A stretch of 64,000 nt of DNA from Zopfochytrium polystomum (lineage: Eukaryota; Chytridiomycota; Chytridiomycetes; Chytridiales; Chytridiaceae): the NCBI GenBank assembly GCA_025765615.1, contig JAIVFJ010000278.1, forward strand, positions 1 through 64,000. Reading direction: 5' to 3'. Under the pieces are notes generated by a model. The model saw nothing but the letters and a program-made list of their open reading frames with translations, made no database searches and was not told where the DNA came from. This document shows positions 42,196 to 52,849 of the stretch, piece after piece (within the stretch, counting starts at the first letter, position 1; each line of letters starts with the position of its first letter). Position numbers and translations under genes: made by a program.

Positions 42196-43589
42196 CGTTG
42201 CATTTCCTGCGCTGGGTCCACTCGTGCCTTTTCGGTCAGTTTCCTTGACTGGCGAGATTGGATCGTTCCGCCTGTTTATTCATCAGAGCTTGGTCCAGCC
42301 CACTCTCACAGTTCACATTGAGTGCTCGGAAGTGGACGAGTTCGTTGATATCCTTTGGAACGCAGTTGGATCAAAGTTGAAGTGTGAGGCAGTGTTGAAC
42401 CCGTCAACGGAAACTGCTTCCATTTCGTGTACACCAGCTCTCTGTCATGGAACTCCACCCGCCACCAAACCTCGTGCAACGGCCACAACAACGTCATCCA
42501 CAGTGGGATCTTCACCCGCTTTGATGACCAATCCAAACTCTACAGTGGAAGATGCACAGGAATGTGCTTCAACAACAATCAAACTCAAAGAGATGAGGGC
42601 CGCGTCTTTGGGGAGCGTCTGCTGACGTCTCTGTGCTAGCAGAAGATGAGGCTGGCTGTTTTCCCTTCATTCTCTTCGTTATGTTGGTGGTCTCTCCTCG
42701 TTCAGCATCCTCTCGCTTGTTGGTGGCCACCGAAGAACCAACGTCTGCCGGAACCAGCATTGATGTTACGACTCGTTTCGCCTGAAGTCCGGAGAGGCAT
42801 GAGGTACAAAGGTTGCCAACACTGAATCTTGTAGAGTCTGCACGCGAGTGAGTCCCTTGGAAGCTAAGATCTCGTCCGTGGGGCAGTATGCATGCAGAGT
42901 GGCGCGGCAAAGGGGGGCAACAGTGGTTGGGGGCGATGGGGTCCTTGTCATCACATTCGACACACCCTCCCACACTGGTGTCGGGGAAAAAGTACAAGAT
43001 CCAATTTTGGGACGCCGCGCGCAATAAGGATTCTGAGAAGGAACTTGACGAGGGACGGAGACAGTTGGTGGTTTCCCAGAGAGTCACTTGGCTTTACCGT
43101 GAAGTGTTTGCCATATATAAACTCGAAGAATTCCCCCTCCTTCACTCTCCAGTCACCCTCGTACACGATACGCGCGCGAAAAACGGTTTGCGCCGTTCTC
43201 TGCGCCGCACAAACAGGCGCTCCCCCGCAAGTGCCGGTTTGACGACGATCCCCGCTTGAGTGTCTCTTCCTTTAATTTTTTTTTTCTTTTGAACGGCTCG
43301 CTGCCAGTATGATAAGAGGAACTCGGCAAGAATTCCTCCAAGAGAGACACGGAGACGAAAGGAGTGGAGCGGCAAACAGTCAAACGACCACTGTGGAGGA
43401 AGGGGAGAAGATGGTGCTGTAATTGAGCAGCAGCGGGCAGGGGTGCACGACGCGAGGGTAGAAAAGTCGGATTCTGATCGTTCTCCGCCGTAGTTTTTGT
43501 CGTTGCCACACTGTGCCAAGCTTCAGCGATCACTCGATACAGCAGTCCGGGACGGCTTATTTACTTCCCCTCCTTCGTTGTTCAGATGG
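42196..43589. other. No confident gene
   Basis: A minus-strand frame at 43087-42569 contains Cys/His-rich stretches (GGCVECDD, CTSCLSGL) and Ser-rich sequence. It could be an upstream exon of the coiled-coil gene, but splicing was not resolved. Confidence 0.35.
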
Positions 43590-43960
43590 AAAAAAGGTCC
43601 AGCGGCACCTGCCCGGTGTCGTCTGCCGCACACCTGCCTCGGCGACCTCCGCCACGACAGCTGCTGCCACCGGGCGACCATCTGCGCCTCACGCTGTACA
43701 CGCCGCTGCTTGTGCTGCTGCTCAATGCGGCCGACAGAGTCGCGCTGTGCGGTGGCTCCCGCTCGCTGCCGCCGTCGTCGCCGTTGCCGGGCGCAAAAGA
43801 GCCTCGCCATTTGCCGCCTCCCGTGTACGGCGTCGAGTCGGCGAGGCACCTACATCTCCGCCGTCCTCCGTGACGGCCGCAAGACCTCTTCGCCGCCGGC
43901 ACTCCCGTGCAAGCCGCTTCAACGCTCAGGCCGTGGACCGAAACTTCTCCATCGACCCTC
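43590..43960 (+). pseudogene. Relic of the divergent eIF4A-like gene
   Basis: The reading CLGDLRHD in one frame and LLLNAADRVALCG in another correspond to CLGDLRHD and LALDDADRTALRG of the gene at 54170-55555, in the same order and spacing. Surrounding DNA (CCTGCCTCGGCGACC) also matches. Several frame changes and stops occur. It is a decayed duplicate of that unusual helicase paralogue rather than of an ordinary DEAD-box gene, because it shares the paralogue's odd residues. Confidence 0.65.
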
Positions 43961-44274
43961 GCCAGGCAGTTCTACCTGCATTTGGGCTGCACCCCAACAG
44001 TAGCCCGGCTGGATTATCAGCAATTTGCTTCGCAATCTGCCATGTACCACGTATCACCGTACACTCTCCTAAATAAAAAGTTATACGCTGTCCCGAACAC
44101 ATTACCCCCCTGATCGACACACATCAGTCACAGTCTTTGCGGAAAGAAACAGAACTGGTGATAATTCCAAATCGTGCTTGTGCGCTCTCAAATCAGTTCC
44201 ACGAAAAAACCATAAAACGTACAGCGTTGCTACCCCAGTATCGGCTTCCATTACAAAGGAGAGCGGAAGGTAGA

Positions 44275-44368
44275 TGCCTTCTGCCGGAATCGGACCGACG
44301 ACCTTATCCTTGCAGTAGCCAAGCGGCCGCATACGAGGGATACGCTCTGCCAGCTGAGCTAAGAAGGC
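44275..44368 (-). tRNA. tRNA-Thr(CGU) with a different intron
   Basis: Mature arms are the same as the other three tRNA-Thr genes, but the intron (TGCGGCCGCTTGGCTACTGC region) is unrelated to theirs and no flanking duplication is shared. This is therefore an older, independent locus. Confidence 0.85.
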
Positions 44369-44502
44369 CTTTTTTTTGTTACATCACCCAATAAAATATT
44401 TCTTCGTAAGATGACTGACAGGTTGCTGGTTCAGTCAGAACGCCCACACACACAAGCCAATAAAGTCAATTTTATGCTTGTAGCCTGCTGTCCCACTCTT
44501 CA

Positions 44503-44790
44503 TGTTATGAATCACCTCTGGAACCTTCTGGAACTTGTGGAACTTTCTGGAACCTTCTTTGCCTTTCTGACTTGTCTTGGTGTTGTCATTGGTATCATTG
44601 ATCCTTGGTATCGTTGTATTATTAATTGTTCTTTCTGGAACTTTCTTTGAGTTTTGGCAAGAAAGACTCTCAAAAAGTATAAAAGTGGGGATGTGGGACC
44701 TGTCCCATCCTTGTGAATAATTGTTTTCAATACAATCATCGCTCCTCTCAGTTTCTTGTCTGCCTTTGCCTGTCCTGCCATATTCCTGAA
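44503..44790 (+). mobile_element. Solo LTR B
   Basis: Same family as LTR A: TGTTATGAATCACC start, GTATAAAAGT TATA box (44674-44687 region), and an HSE array at 44540-44557 (GAActTTCtgGAAccTTC). The last bases diverge (TTCCTGAA rather than TTCCTGACA). Possible target duplication CTTCA/CTTCG, imperfect. Confidence 0.8.
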
Positions 44791-45004
44791 CTTCGCAGTT
44801 CCACTGACTCTCAGAGGGGGGACCCTGACAATGAGGTGCAGAGTGAGAAAAGGGTGAAAGGAATGTCAGAGCAGCGGAACTGCAGCATATTCGAGTTTGT
44901 CAAGTTGATGGAACCTGCAAGGCCAACAAAATCCGCCTTGCACTGGCCACAGCAACGACTGACATGAGCCCACCGCCTTTTGGAAGTCTGACCTCATTGA
45001 GGGT

Positions 45005-45700
45005 TGTCAGGAACAGGGCAGGACAGGACAAGGCAGGCAAGGAACTGAGAGGAGTGGTGCTTGTATTGGATGTAAACAGTTTACTCTGAGTGATTGAGTG
45101 GAAGGAGTGAATGAAGTGGAGATGTGTGTTTGTGGGTGGTCCTTCTCCCCAACTTGGAGAGAAAGGAGAAAAACTCTGTTTTGAATTATTGATACATGAT
45201 GATGATATACACACTGTAATAGTTGCTTGGCAAGCGTGACAGGCACAGGGTAAAAACCTCTTCTATATTGTCTGCTTGGGCAGAGGAGGAGGAAAACTGT
45301 TGACACCAGGTTTCTGTTCCACTTAATACTCAGAGTATTTGTCATCAGCGCAAGCCAGCGCCCAGGTCTACATTGGTGGTGGCTTGCTCTTCCATGGGCA
45401 TCGTGAGAGCAATAACTGACAGTCACAATAGGTTCGGGTCCGTCTTGTGCCTCTTGCTGCAAACCAGTCAGTTCCGCCTAACATTGGAAACACCATCCCC
45501 CTTTTATACCTTTTGAGAGTCTTCCTTGTCAAGACTCAAAGAAAGTTCCAGAAAGAGCAATTAGTAATACAATGATATCAACGATACCAATGACAACAAG
45601 ACAAGTCAGGAAAGCAAAGAAGGTTCCAGAAGGTTCCACAAGGTTCCATGAAGGAAGGTTCAAAAAGGTTCCAGAGGTTTCCAGAGGGTGATTCATAACA
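45005..45700 (-). mobile_element. Solo LTR C, interrupted by a second LTR
   Basis: Same family as LTR A, flanked by AGGGT at 45000-45004 and 45701-45705. HSE array at 45619-45636. Its U3/R region is split at 45070 by a 413-bp insert (45071-45483). Parts of the host LTR next to the insert are also deleted relative to LTR A. Confidence 0.88.
45071..45483 (-). mobile_element. Nested solo LTR of a second family, 413 bp
   Basis: Begins TGTAAACAG and ends CCTAACA on the plus strand (TGTTAGG...TTTACA in the likely element orientation), flanked by the 5-bp duplication TTGGA at 45066-45070 and 45484-45488. TG/CA ends and a 5-bp TSD identify an LTR integrated into LTR C. A related degraded segment lies at about 2555-2645. 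Confidence 0.82.
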
Positions 45701-45705
45701 AGGGT

Positions 45706-46145
45706 TGATTGAGGTAAGCGCCTCTTAAAATCACCAGTACAGCTGCCATCCGCCTCCAAACAAATATCTGAGTAGAGCAGTAAACAGGGAACATCAACAA
45801 AAATTAGCAGTCAAAAATGACATTATCCTTTTTCTATGAAAACGACCAGTACTATGGCGGCCAAAGTGGGAAGTGCCAGACTTTAATCAGTGTGACAAAG
45901 CAAACTCTTAATTGAATTGGGCTGGTGAGCGCCCATTTGTGGCATGGTGGCATTTGGTGAAAAACCCAACACAAGCGAACACACAAACGGATAAGGATGA
46001 CTGTTGTTCTTTTTTTTTTTTTTTTTGTTTGTTTGTCCACAGCGAGAAGGATGCAGCAGCAAGCAACAGAAGAAGCATTCTTGCTTGGAACCCTGCTCTT
46101 CCTCTGACAAAGAGACTTGACAAGTCTCAGTCTCCTCACCAGCAG
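45706..46145. other. Intergenic, no gene seen
   Basis: Poly-T/GTTT tract at 46010-46037; otherwise unassigned. Confidence 0.45.
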
Positions 46146-46216
46146 GCAACAGTGGTTCAGTGGTAGAATTATCGCCTGCCACGCGGTAGACCCGGGTCCG
46201 ATTCCCGGCTGTTGCA
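46146..46216 (+). tRNA. tRNA-Gly(GCC)
   Basis: Acceptor GCAACAG/CTGTTGC with discriminator A, loop CTGCCAC, T-arm CCGGG/CCCGG with TCCGATT. No intron. Confidence 0.92.
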
Positions 46217-46860
46217 CTCCCTTTGAACAAATTTTGTCTCTGAGGGTGGATGGAAACAGATTTGGGAGATGTGGGGACAGCAAGAAATCTTTCTCTGCCA
46301 AAGCAGCACCGCCACGGACTCATTTGCAAAGCGTGTTGGCGCCTCGTTTGCCCAAGTAATAGTACAGATGGACAGTGTTTGTCTTGGCTGTGTGCCCTTT
46401 TTCTTTGCATGGTTTTGGTCAGACGGGTCCCTTGGCCCATCCTCCTCAGCTGTGCTGCCCTTGCTTATGCTGGACAGCTGGGGGGATGCTTGGCCTCTGG
46501 CAATATCCAGCTGATTCAAGCATTGCATGTCCACTTGGGAAGGAAATTGGGTTCAATTTCAATCCCCCAAATGCAGTTTTTCTGATTCCTGATGCCTCTC
46601 TGTGCAAGGAGCAGATACGGACTTGGCATTATTCAGCTGGGGAAGCCAAGGAATCCATGCCTTTTTTTGGAGATTTTCTGGTGAAAATTTTGGGTTAGGG
46701 CCTCTGCCCTTTCTGTATATATATTTTTCCATTCATTTATCTTGTTTTTATTTATTTATTTATTTTTTTTTTCGCACTGATGATCTCAACTTGATGGCTG
46801 AAGTTGATGAAAGTTGCACTGAAAAGGGCAAAAATCCACAACAGTCAATGTGCTGTCTAG

Positions 46861-46932
46861 GCCCATGTAGCAAAGTGGTATTGCGTTCCCCTCCTAAGGG
46901 AGAGATCGTGGGTTCAATCCCCACCATGGGCT
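46861..46932 (+). tRNA. tRNA-Arg(CCU)
   Basis: Acceptor GCCCATG/CATGGGC, D-arm GCAA/TTGC, anticodon stem TTCCC/GGGAG with loop CTCCTAA, T-arm GTGGG/CCCAC. The base after the acceptor is T, unusual as an Arg discriminator. No intron. Confidence 0.88.
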
Positions 46933-48119
46933 TGTGCCTGTTGGGGCCATGCTGTTGTGTGCCAGAGAGTGTTTTCCCCTGCCCCCCTCTCCCACTCCAA
47001 AAAGCAAGAAATCCCACTTGCCAGTGTCGAGCTTGACTCTTGAGAATGTTCTATGGTGTTGCTTTCTTGGTTAGGTTTTTGAGCTGTGCTGTGGCAATCA
47101 TGGTGCTCCAGGGTGGTCAGATTGGACCTTGGGAGGGGGTTTTGTTTTAGTTCTTATTTTCATTTTTTTAATTGTTATTTTATTTTTATTTTTTTATTTT
47201 TTATTTTTATTTTTTGGGTTGGATCAAATTTTGAATTTTCATCCAGCTGGCGGCAGGCGCTCCTTGCCAAGCTCCTTGCCAACCCCAAACCTGCGCACTC
47301 CACTCTAGCCTGAAACTTCAACACCAGCACAGCAGTGGCTGCATGCATGCAGCGCGCTTAAACAGCACATGCTGCATGTCCATAAGTTGTTCATCTTACC
47401 TCAAGCCATTGGCCCCATCCTGCAGCCAAGAAGAGCCTCTCTGATGGCTTAGATTGGGATTTGATTGATTGATTGAGAAGATGAAGTTGGTTGGGCCTGA
47501 CGGCTGGCTTGGCTCTGCTGGAAAGCACCTATTCCCTGAGGCTCTGCTAGCTCCCCATGCTCCCATCAAAACATGTGAACATCATAGTCATCAAGCGACG
47601 CAAGCCATCACGTCTGCCAAGGTGTCCACCAGGAAGCAGTTGGGGTCTCCCAACTGTTGAGGTCGGAGAAACTGGTCAAAGTGGGATTCTCGCCCACGCC
47701 CGTGGAGTCAGACTGTGTTTGTTTTGAGGGCTCAGGCTGTGTGGTGAACAAGGATTCAAACTGAATGTCCCGTCTTGAGACAGACTGACAGACCGGTCCT
47801 CGGTCTGGGCAATCCCCGGTCCCGGTCCAAAGATTTTGGACCAGCTGCTGTGGCCTTGAGGGCTCGGGCCAACTTGGACCCAGCTCGAGACTGCACCGAG
47901 GCCAACTGCCCCACAAGTGGCCATCCTCCTACAAAATGACAACACAAGACAACTGTGTATTGAGGAAGGCGCTAATCCAAAAAAAAAGTAAAAAAGGTTG
48001 GAAAATACAATCAACACCAAATGTCTGCAGCGCCTGTAATTGCGCTCCAGACGAACATAGTGTCTTTGAAAGTGGTTGGCGCCATGGCCTGTCTCAAATA
48101 CGTGCATAGACGATGAGAA
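46933..48119. other. No gene recognised
   Basis: AT-rich tract at about 47155-47225, then GC-rich imperfect repeats around CGGTCC/GGACC at 47790-47900. No coding signature. Confidence 0.45.
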
Positions 48120-50720
48120 CCTTAAAACACTCGTTCAGCAGGAACAGAAGGTGCTGGGATGCCAAGAATGTCCCACGCCATGCAAGGGAGAATCCTGAAT
48201 CCACTGGATTCCGCCGTCTTCCAGTAATTCAATACGTCAGATGCTGTTCCTGCGTTCATAGCCCCCCCAAGAGCCTAGCTGGGAAAGCATGGGGGGTCTG
48301 GGTATCTGTCACTCAAGGGCCGAGGGTTCAAGCCACCACACCAGCTGTTGAAGGCAAGAAAGAGTATGGCCTTGAATCACAAGGAGTGGTGCGGTGGAGA
48401 TGCCTGACGACCCTGTAAGTCTGTAGTGCATGGGGTGGGTTTGCTGAGGTGATACCTGGACGTAGTCTATAACAGTTCACCATTGATGGCGCTTTCTCTT
48501 CCTGCTGGCCCTTCTGGGCGGGAACAATATAAAAAAAAAAATGTTCCTGCCTTCATACGAGGTTCTCGAAAGTAATGATCCAGTTCTTTCTCCACGTCCC
48601 CCAACGCAGAGGACAGCTCGCTCTCATCCAACTCGGAGAGCAGGGCGCAAATGCCTCTCCCAAACAAATCTCTATGCGATGCTGGTCCAAGTATCGCGCG
48701 AATTCTTTCTCCATGACAGCTGTATTTTAAGCAAGATAGTTCTCATTTGGCTCTTCTCGATCCCACTTTCGCCATAATGCATTCTTGACCTGAGGATCCA
48801 ACGCAGTAGCCAATGTGTACAACGGCGAGTGATCCGTCATTTTGTAGTACTTGTTCAGCTTTTTCTTGCACTTTTGGATGGCGGGAAGAAGTTCCTCCAA
48901 ACCCTGAACTGAAGGATCTTTGTTGAGAATTTTCTCCTCATAATCTTTGAGGTGGTCGTACAGGTGATTATTGTTTCCGACAGCACTCGACAGCGTCAGG
49001 TACTTCTCTGCCCCAAGGGTCGTCGATACTGAAGCAAACACTTCCAGGAATGGGACAATCTTTTTTGCCAGATCGATCTCTGCAGCAGTCAGTCTCAAGC
49101 TTCGCATGCCCTGATCAGACTGCGGAAGCTCGTTGAGGAAGTGGTCAATGGCAGGCGACAGCTCCAAATTCGTCTTCAGCATCTGCAACGCACTGTTCCA
49201 TTGCATCCGGCTGTCCAGAGGAATTTTGGTCTTTTTGGACCTTGTGATTTGCTCCGCTGCCGCTGCTGCAGTATCATAGAACGACTGGAGCCGAGGGGAG
49301 TGCCACAGCTTTCAAGAAAGGGCCTAGACCTTCTTGATGACCACAGTGAGAGGACCGTTTCGTTTTCCAACAGTATCTGGGTCCTTCTTTCCTTTCGAAT
49401 CGGAACCCGAGAAAGAGTCCGAATCCTTACAGCGAAGCATCAGCCTGCAACTCCGTGTTGTCTTCCCCCCACCTGCCCCGACTTTCGGCGTTGACTTTTG
49501 GGCTCCTCTCCATCACCATCAAAGTCGGAGTCAGAGTTGGAGCTGGAGTCGGAATCCTCTCTCTGACGCGTTGGCCGACGGTTTCTTGATGCCTTCCCCC
49601 TTCTCCGTCCGGAACAAGACTTTAGATGATGTTTTGTCATTCACTTTTGCGTTGTCACCTGTGATTGCTTAGACGCAGTGAAGGATGCCAAAGTTGTCAA
49701 CAGTTTCGACTCGGCCAAAGTTTTGCGTTGTGGTTGCCGGGCAATTTTGCAAACTGGAGAAGCAAACTCTGCATCTGCCATTCGTCGTAGATGAAGTGAG
49801 CTGCAAAGAGTCAGAACCAGGAAAAAAAATCAGCAAGAGCAGGCACCGTTACCAGTTATGGCGAGGACCCCGTGTTGGCCTCAAGTGGCACCGTCCATAG
49901 TGAACGAGATCTTGTTCCTGGATGCGGTGAAAGACTCCTGGAGCAGGCCGCGAAGGTTGTGGCTGTACTCTGAGATGTAGTTTACCAGTGTCGTTGAAGA
50001 TGTGAGGAACTCACTGACGCCAGGCCGGACTTCTTCCAAAAATCCCTCAGGGCAGGTGACTGAACAATCACAAACTTCAGCTCATCCTTCACCACCAAAT
50101 CTGCCATCAGCTTCCGAAGTCGACCAATCTGATCAGTTGTCAACGGTTCGACAACCCGAGAGGAGCGTTCAACATGACGATCCATGGGTCAGACAACCTT
50201 CTTTGCGGCGGGAACAGGTATGACGCTTTTGTAAATGTCAAGATGCTTGCGGCGAAGATGCTTGCTCATGGAGCTTGTGGAACTTCCAGACCGGCTGACG
50301 ACAAGCCCGCACTTGTTGCACTTTGATACGGGCTTGCTGTTTGGCGTTTTTGCGCTTGTGAAGTGGACCCAAAAGAGCGATTGCTGCTTCTGCTCTTTGC
50401 CGTCGTTCTCAGATTCGGAGGAAGCTTGGTCCACAGAAGGTTCCGCCAACGAAGAAATTGAGAGCACCGATGGCCGGTTGAGTGAGCCGGACGATGTTGA
50501 ACGAGGCAAGGGACCTGGAATGGAACTCAACGACTCGGACGTCCAACTCAATCCAGCTTTAGGAGGTCCAGCGGTTGAAGGCAATCCCAAAGAGGAGCGT
50601 ACCCGTTTGAAGGCATCCACCAGCTGGTGGCGAGGAGTGGTTTCTTGTCCTTTCCCTTTGACTGTAGAGCGAGAAGCTGGATAAATAGATGAACCAGAAA
50701 GGTCTTGGCAAAACAATCGA
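48120..50720 (-). mobile_element. hAT-family transposase, decayed
   Basis: In transcription order: a BED-type zinc finger (SLFWVHFTSA, CNKCG, SKHLRRKHLD, about 50450-50240), the hAT N-terminal helical motif (LMADLVVKDELKFVIVQSPALRDFWKK, about 50120-50030), and the catalytic-core segment (QWNSALQMLKTNLELSPAI through YTLATALDPQVKNALW, 49206-48727). ELDHYFREP then follows at about 48590-48560. Last comes the C-terminal dimerisation motif YWKTAESSGFRILPCMAWDILGIPAPSVPAERVF (about 48230-48122). Frames change several times, so it is inactive. Terminal repeats and the 8-bp target duplication expected for hAT were not located. Confidence 0.85.
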
Positions 50721-52399
50721 AGGGACCTTTCTGAGAATCCGAGGCAACAACAACGCTCATCAGATCATCAACCCCGTCAGTCGATTTCGGATGCAGAGGA
50801 ACGGAGGTCTCATCTGCTGCAGCACGGTCGGCCTCCAACAAAGCAAGAAAGGAGATGGGCTCAGGCGTTCCCATCGCAACCTGACGGTTTTCTGTGGTTT
50901 CCTCAGGAAAGTCAGATTGGCTGAAGAGGGGGGAAGATGATCTTGCAGACCAATCGGAGAGTGGCGCATCACACGCTGTTGCTGAATGAGGCAACGATCA
51001 GACGGAAATGCGGACTGCAGAGAAGACAACCCACACGATTCCTCAAGGAACTTTTGCAAGATGCTGCTGGTGTGGACGGGACTGGAGCGGTCTGCTGACA
51101 ACTTTGGTTCCCCCGCTCCTCTGGATGGGGCGCAGGTGGTGCGTTCCAACTTGAAGGCAGGGCGGACTCTGTTTGCTGGGGTGGCTGTGGGGAAGGATGA
51201 AGCAAGCTGCAATCGGCGTGGAGTATTTGTACTGACCTCGACCGTAGAAGCTTCGAGGAGCAAAGGGTAAAGACGACATGGCTGCTGCAGTTGTTTGAGT
51301 GGGATGATCTCTTTCCTGCGCCATGCACCAGAAGCAGTGTCCGATTTCGGGTTCGAACTCTTTGCAAGATGATCGCAGATCTGCTTGTCCCTCGGCCAAG
51401 TTGGTCCAACCATGCATCCCAATTTTGTTGACAATACTTTGCAAACAGAAAAAAAATAATCTCCGACACCAAAATTCCTAATGGGAATTCGTACCCACTA
51501 GCAGTGTAGCAGGGTGACTGCATACAAGGATTATGAAGGACAGGAGAAGATTTTAGGGTAGAGGGGCTTTTATTCAATGAGGTTCTTCTTATCTTCACTG
51601 CTGCTTCCCTCTCACACCCTACTGCCTTTTATACTGCCCAGGAGGAAAGACTCTTGACCAAATTTTGAGGATGCTTGGGCCACTTTGCACTTTACCAAGT
51701 GCAAGTGCCGTACTGCAGACAAATCCTCCCAAAATTCTGTCTGCCCAAATTCCAACAATTCCCAGTTCGGTGTATCATGTAAACAATCTCCAGACATGAG
51801 GTTGACAAAAGAAAAATAACTCCAAGACCGAACTCACTCAACCCTGGTTGACGAACGCTCCTTCCTTCGCAAACTCCTCCTTGGTGAAAAACACAAACGC
51901 AAGGCGATCCCCGTCCCACTTTGAAACAAAATGACGAAGTATGTGAGATTTGAACAAGACAACCAAGCCGGAGTAACTGGAAAGCGCAAACCCAAAAATC
52001 ACCGTGTCCAATCTGGCGGGTTGTCGAGGATGCAAAAATAACCAAGTATCCTTTTTTTACGTCTGCATCCGTGTGGGAGCTGTGTCCGACGTTCAAGTTC
52101 AAGACATGGGAGGAAATGCGCCAAACTTGTGGAACTGCAGGAGAGCTTGCAGGGTTCCTTGGTGGCTTTTGCCTGCTTCCTCTGAGTTGGGGCATCACAG
52201 CAGCCCAGAACGCGTTTGAGATTGCGAAGGTCAGTGGCTTTGCCACCGTGAACCTACTCTGCTGCCGTATAAGCTTCTGACGCAACAACCACCTCCTTAT
52301 CAGCTTGATCGACCATGGTGTTTGAAAGCATTTTGGAGGGTCGTTGCTTTTCAACAAGGATACGATCGCTCGCGTTCGTCCACGGCTACGCAACGATGT
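50721..52399. other. No gene recognised
   Basis: Probably flanking or non-coding hAT sequence and unrelated DNA. Open frames here lack recognisable domains. Confidence 0.4.
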
Positions 52400-52423
52400 G
52401 GCCTCGGTCCAGGAACCGAGGCC
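52400..52423. repeat. Perfect GC-rich hairpin
   Basis: Nine-base arms GGCCTCGGT/ACCGAGGCC with a six-base loop, immediately followed by GGCCTCGG so that a 16-bp perfect palindrome (CCGAGGCCGGCCTCGG) is also formed. More dyad-like GGxCC sequence continues to about 52520. Confidence 0.8.
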
Positions 52424-52777
52424 GGCCTCGGGACTTCAGGCCGTCCCGGGACAAGGTCCTCAGTTGGCCTGAGAGTCGGTGCCGGTTTTGGGACAGGCCT
52501 GAGAACCAGCCCGTGGCGTCGGTTTGAATCCTTAGTGGTGAAGAAGTCTGGTAAACCTCTGCCATCATTTGGACGGAAGTTCAAAAATTTTCTCAATTCA
52601 GAACAACAGCAAACAAAAACAAGAAAAAGAAAAAAGGAATTTTGGGGAAATCCGCGGTTTGCGCTGGCAAAACACGCAATCGCGAATTCAAAGGATACTA
52701 CTTATCGGTCATTTTCCTGTCCTCAGCGACGAGCGGCGAGAAATCCCATTGATGGATTGTTTCAGCTTGGACTAGGA

Positions 52778-52849
52778 AGCCCATGGTGGGGATCGAACCC
52801 ACGATCTCTTCCTTAGGAGGGAAACGCAATACCACTTTGCTACACGGGC
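52778..52849 (-). tRNA. tRNA-Arg(CCU), second copy
   Basis: Same as the gene at 46861 except for compensating or wobble changes (acceptor GCCCGTG pairing with CATGGGC through G-U; anticodon stem TTTCC/GGAAG). Loop CTCCTAA and the T discriminator are retained. Confidence 0.85.

Noticed and set aside
42569..43087. Cys-rich minus-strand open frame as a zinc-finger gene
   Set aside because: Cys spacing does not match a known finger, the frame is not continuous with the coiled-coil ORF, and no reliable splice sites were found.
48265..48345. tRNA-like string (AGCTGGGAAAGC, GAGGGTTCAAGCC)
   Set aside because: Acceptor and anticodon stems do not pair; not called as a tRNA.
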